From Winogradskyella psychrotolerans (GTDB lineage Bacteria; Bacteroidota; Bacteroidia; Flavobacteriales; Flavobacteriaceae), in the NCBI RefSeq assembly GCF_018860545.1, contig NZ_JAHKPN010000002.1, positions 248,001 to 312,000 of the forward strand: DNA of 64,000 nucleotides. The letters run 5' to 3'. Shown piece by piece: positions 63,602 to 64,000 of this stretch. How positions within the stretch are numbered: position 1 is the first letter of the stretch; each line of letters begins with the position of its first letter. The notes beneath the pieces were generated by a model. That model was not told the DNA's origin, did not search any database, and was given only the letters and a program-made list of their open reading frames with translations. The position numbers and the translations under genes were made by a program.

Positions 63602-64000
63602 ATGAGAACTATATTTTTGATACTCGTCTTACTAGGGACTTACTGTTTATCAGCACAAATAAAGGGAAAAATAACATATCGTCTCGAAACCGTTAAAGAT
63701 AGTGTAGAACAACCTTTTGAAAATCCTGAGAACACCGAAGCTCAAAATGAAGTCTATGCATTGATACATGATTCGCAACCCGTAGAAGGCTATTTGGTAT
63801 TCAACGATAGTATTGCAATTTATAATGTAGAGCCTAAGGTTGATATTCCTGGATGGAATAATGGCAGTGATGGGCTCATTATTACACGAAGTAATATTAA
63901 TTTGTCATGGATGATGGCTGGAGGTAGTTCAACCTATTACAATGATTGGAGTCGCGATTATAGTATTACTCAAAATGCGATAATGGGACCAACCAAACGA
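63602..64000 (+). CDS. Secreted protein, possibly GLPGLI family (cut by window end)
   Basis: 133 residues are visible from the ATG at 63602: a signal peptide (MRTIFLILVLLGTYCLSAQ), then KGKITYRLETVKDS and EGYLVFNDSIAIYN, an opening like that of the GLPGLI family of Bacteroidota secreted proteins. The C-terminus is outside the window, so the family call is tentative. Confidence 0.7.
   Translation, partial: MRTIFLILVLLGTYCLSAQIKGKITYRLETVKDSVEQPFENPENTEAQNEVYALIHDSQPVEGYLVFNDSIAIYNVEPKVDIPGWNNGSDGLIITRSNINLSWMMAGGSSTYYNDWSRDYSITQNAIMGPTKR

Overview
The window is a stretch of chromosome from a member of the Bacteroidota, almost certainly a marine Flavobacteriaceae; the genus cannot be fixed from sequence alone. 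The evidence is the low G+C, gliding and type IX secretion (T9SS) genes (sprE/porW-like, gldH, three proteins with type A C-terminal sorting domains), a TonB receptor paired with a DUF4374 lipoprotein, the split F-type ATPase operon without atpD/atpC, and repeated matches to the Bacteroidota promoter element TAnnTTTG. I saw no rRNA, tRNA, phage, transposase or CRISPR array.

Layout, left to right. 1-676: a cut-off flavin reductase on the minus strand. 817-4866: a PadR regulator with a clear palindromic operator, two related small membrane proteins, a DUF5687 permease and an ABC ATPase, in one operon. 5272-8345: the T9SS lipoprotein SprE/PorW and a bactofilin. 8329-14190: the ATP synthase locus (AtpZ, an AtpI-position protein, atpB-E-F-H-A-G). 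14482-21952: a secreted unknown, then an envelope cluster (flippase, dUTPase, nucleotidyltransferase, ABM protein, TPR protein, DUF4292 lipoprotein, EnvC-like protein). 21962-25244: thioesterase, HU/SPOR protein and DprA. 25998-32562: two tandem paralogous giant T9SS proteins. 32651-34563: trpS and a PlsC acyltransferase. 34620-37218: lipoprotein, ECF sigma factor and an anti-sigma-like protein fused to an outer-membrane barrel. 37364-42352: recA, DUF4374 lipoprotein and TonB receptor. 42624-42898: a gene-free stretch with an ECF-type promoter, a strong terminator hairpin (predicted small RNA) and a second orphan terminator. 42986-45540: trhO-trhP-ferredoxin. 45700-49767: ricT-like, gldH and PBP1A. 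49860-51309: scoA/scoB, split by a MITE-like element. 51550-64000: a possible 41-residue protein, a double-ATPase ABC protein, a large secreted subtilase, an exonuclease, an S41 peptidase, a CNNM/ogt/DUF4442/serine-hydrolase operon, and the start of a secreted protein.

The most interesting part is the ECF system. The 34620-37218 operon has the layout of the dual membrane-spanning anti-sigma (Dma) systems known from Bacteroides: cytoplasmic N-terminus, one inner-membrane helix, a disordered linker of about 225 residues, and a C-terminal beta-barrel. Upstream of it I find GCAACC-N15-CATCTA. The only other copy of this bipartite sequence I found in the window lies 5 kb away, just ahead of a 77-nt segment that ends in a near-ideal intrinsic terminator next to a TonB receptor gene. 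This suggests an autoregulated envelope-stress sigma factor that also drives a small RNA. The promoter pair and hairpin are seen directly; the regulatory link is inference.

Other points: intergenic palindromes of at least two families (CCTGCAAGG type at three sites; ATTCCTGC type as an 80-bp element with 13-bp inverted ends), a 17-copy heptanucleotide repeat, and an operon that pairs both known routes to tRNA 5-hydroxyuridine with a ferredoxin.
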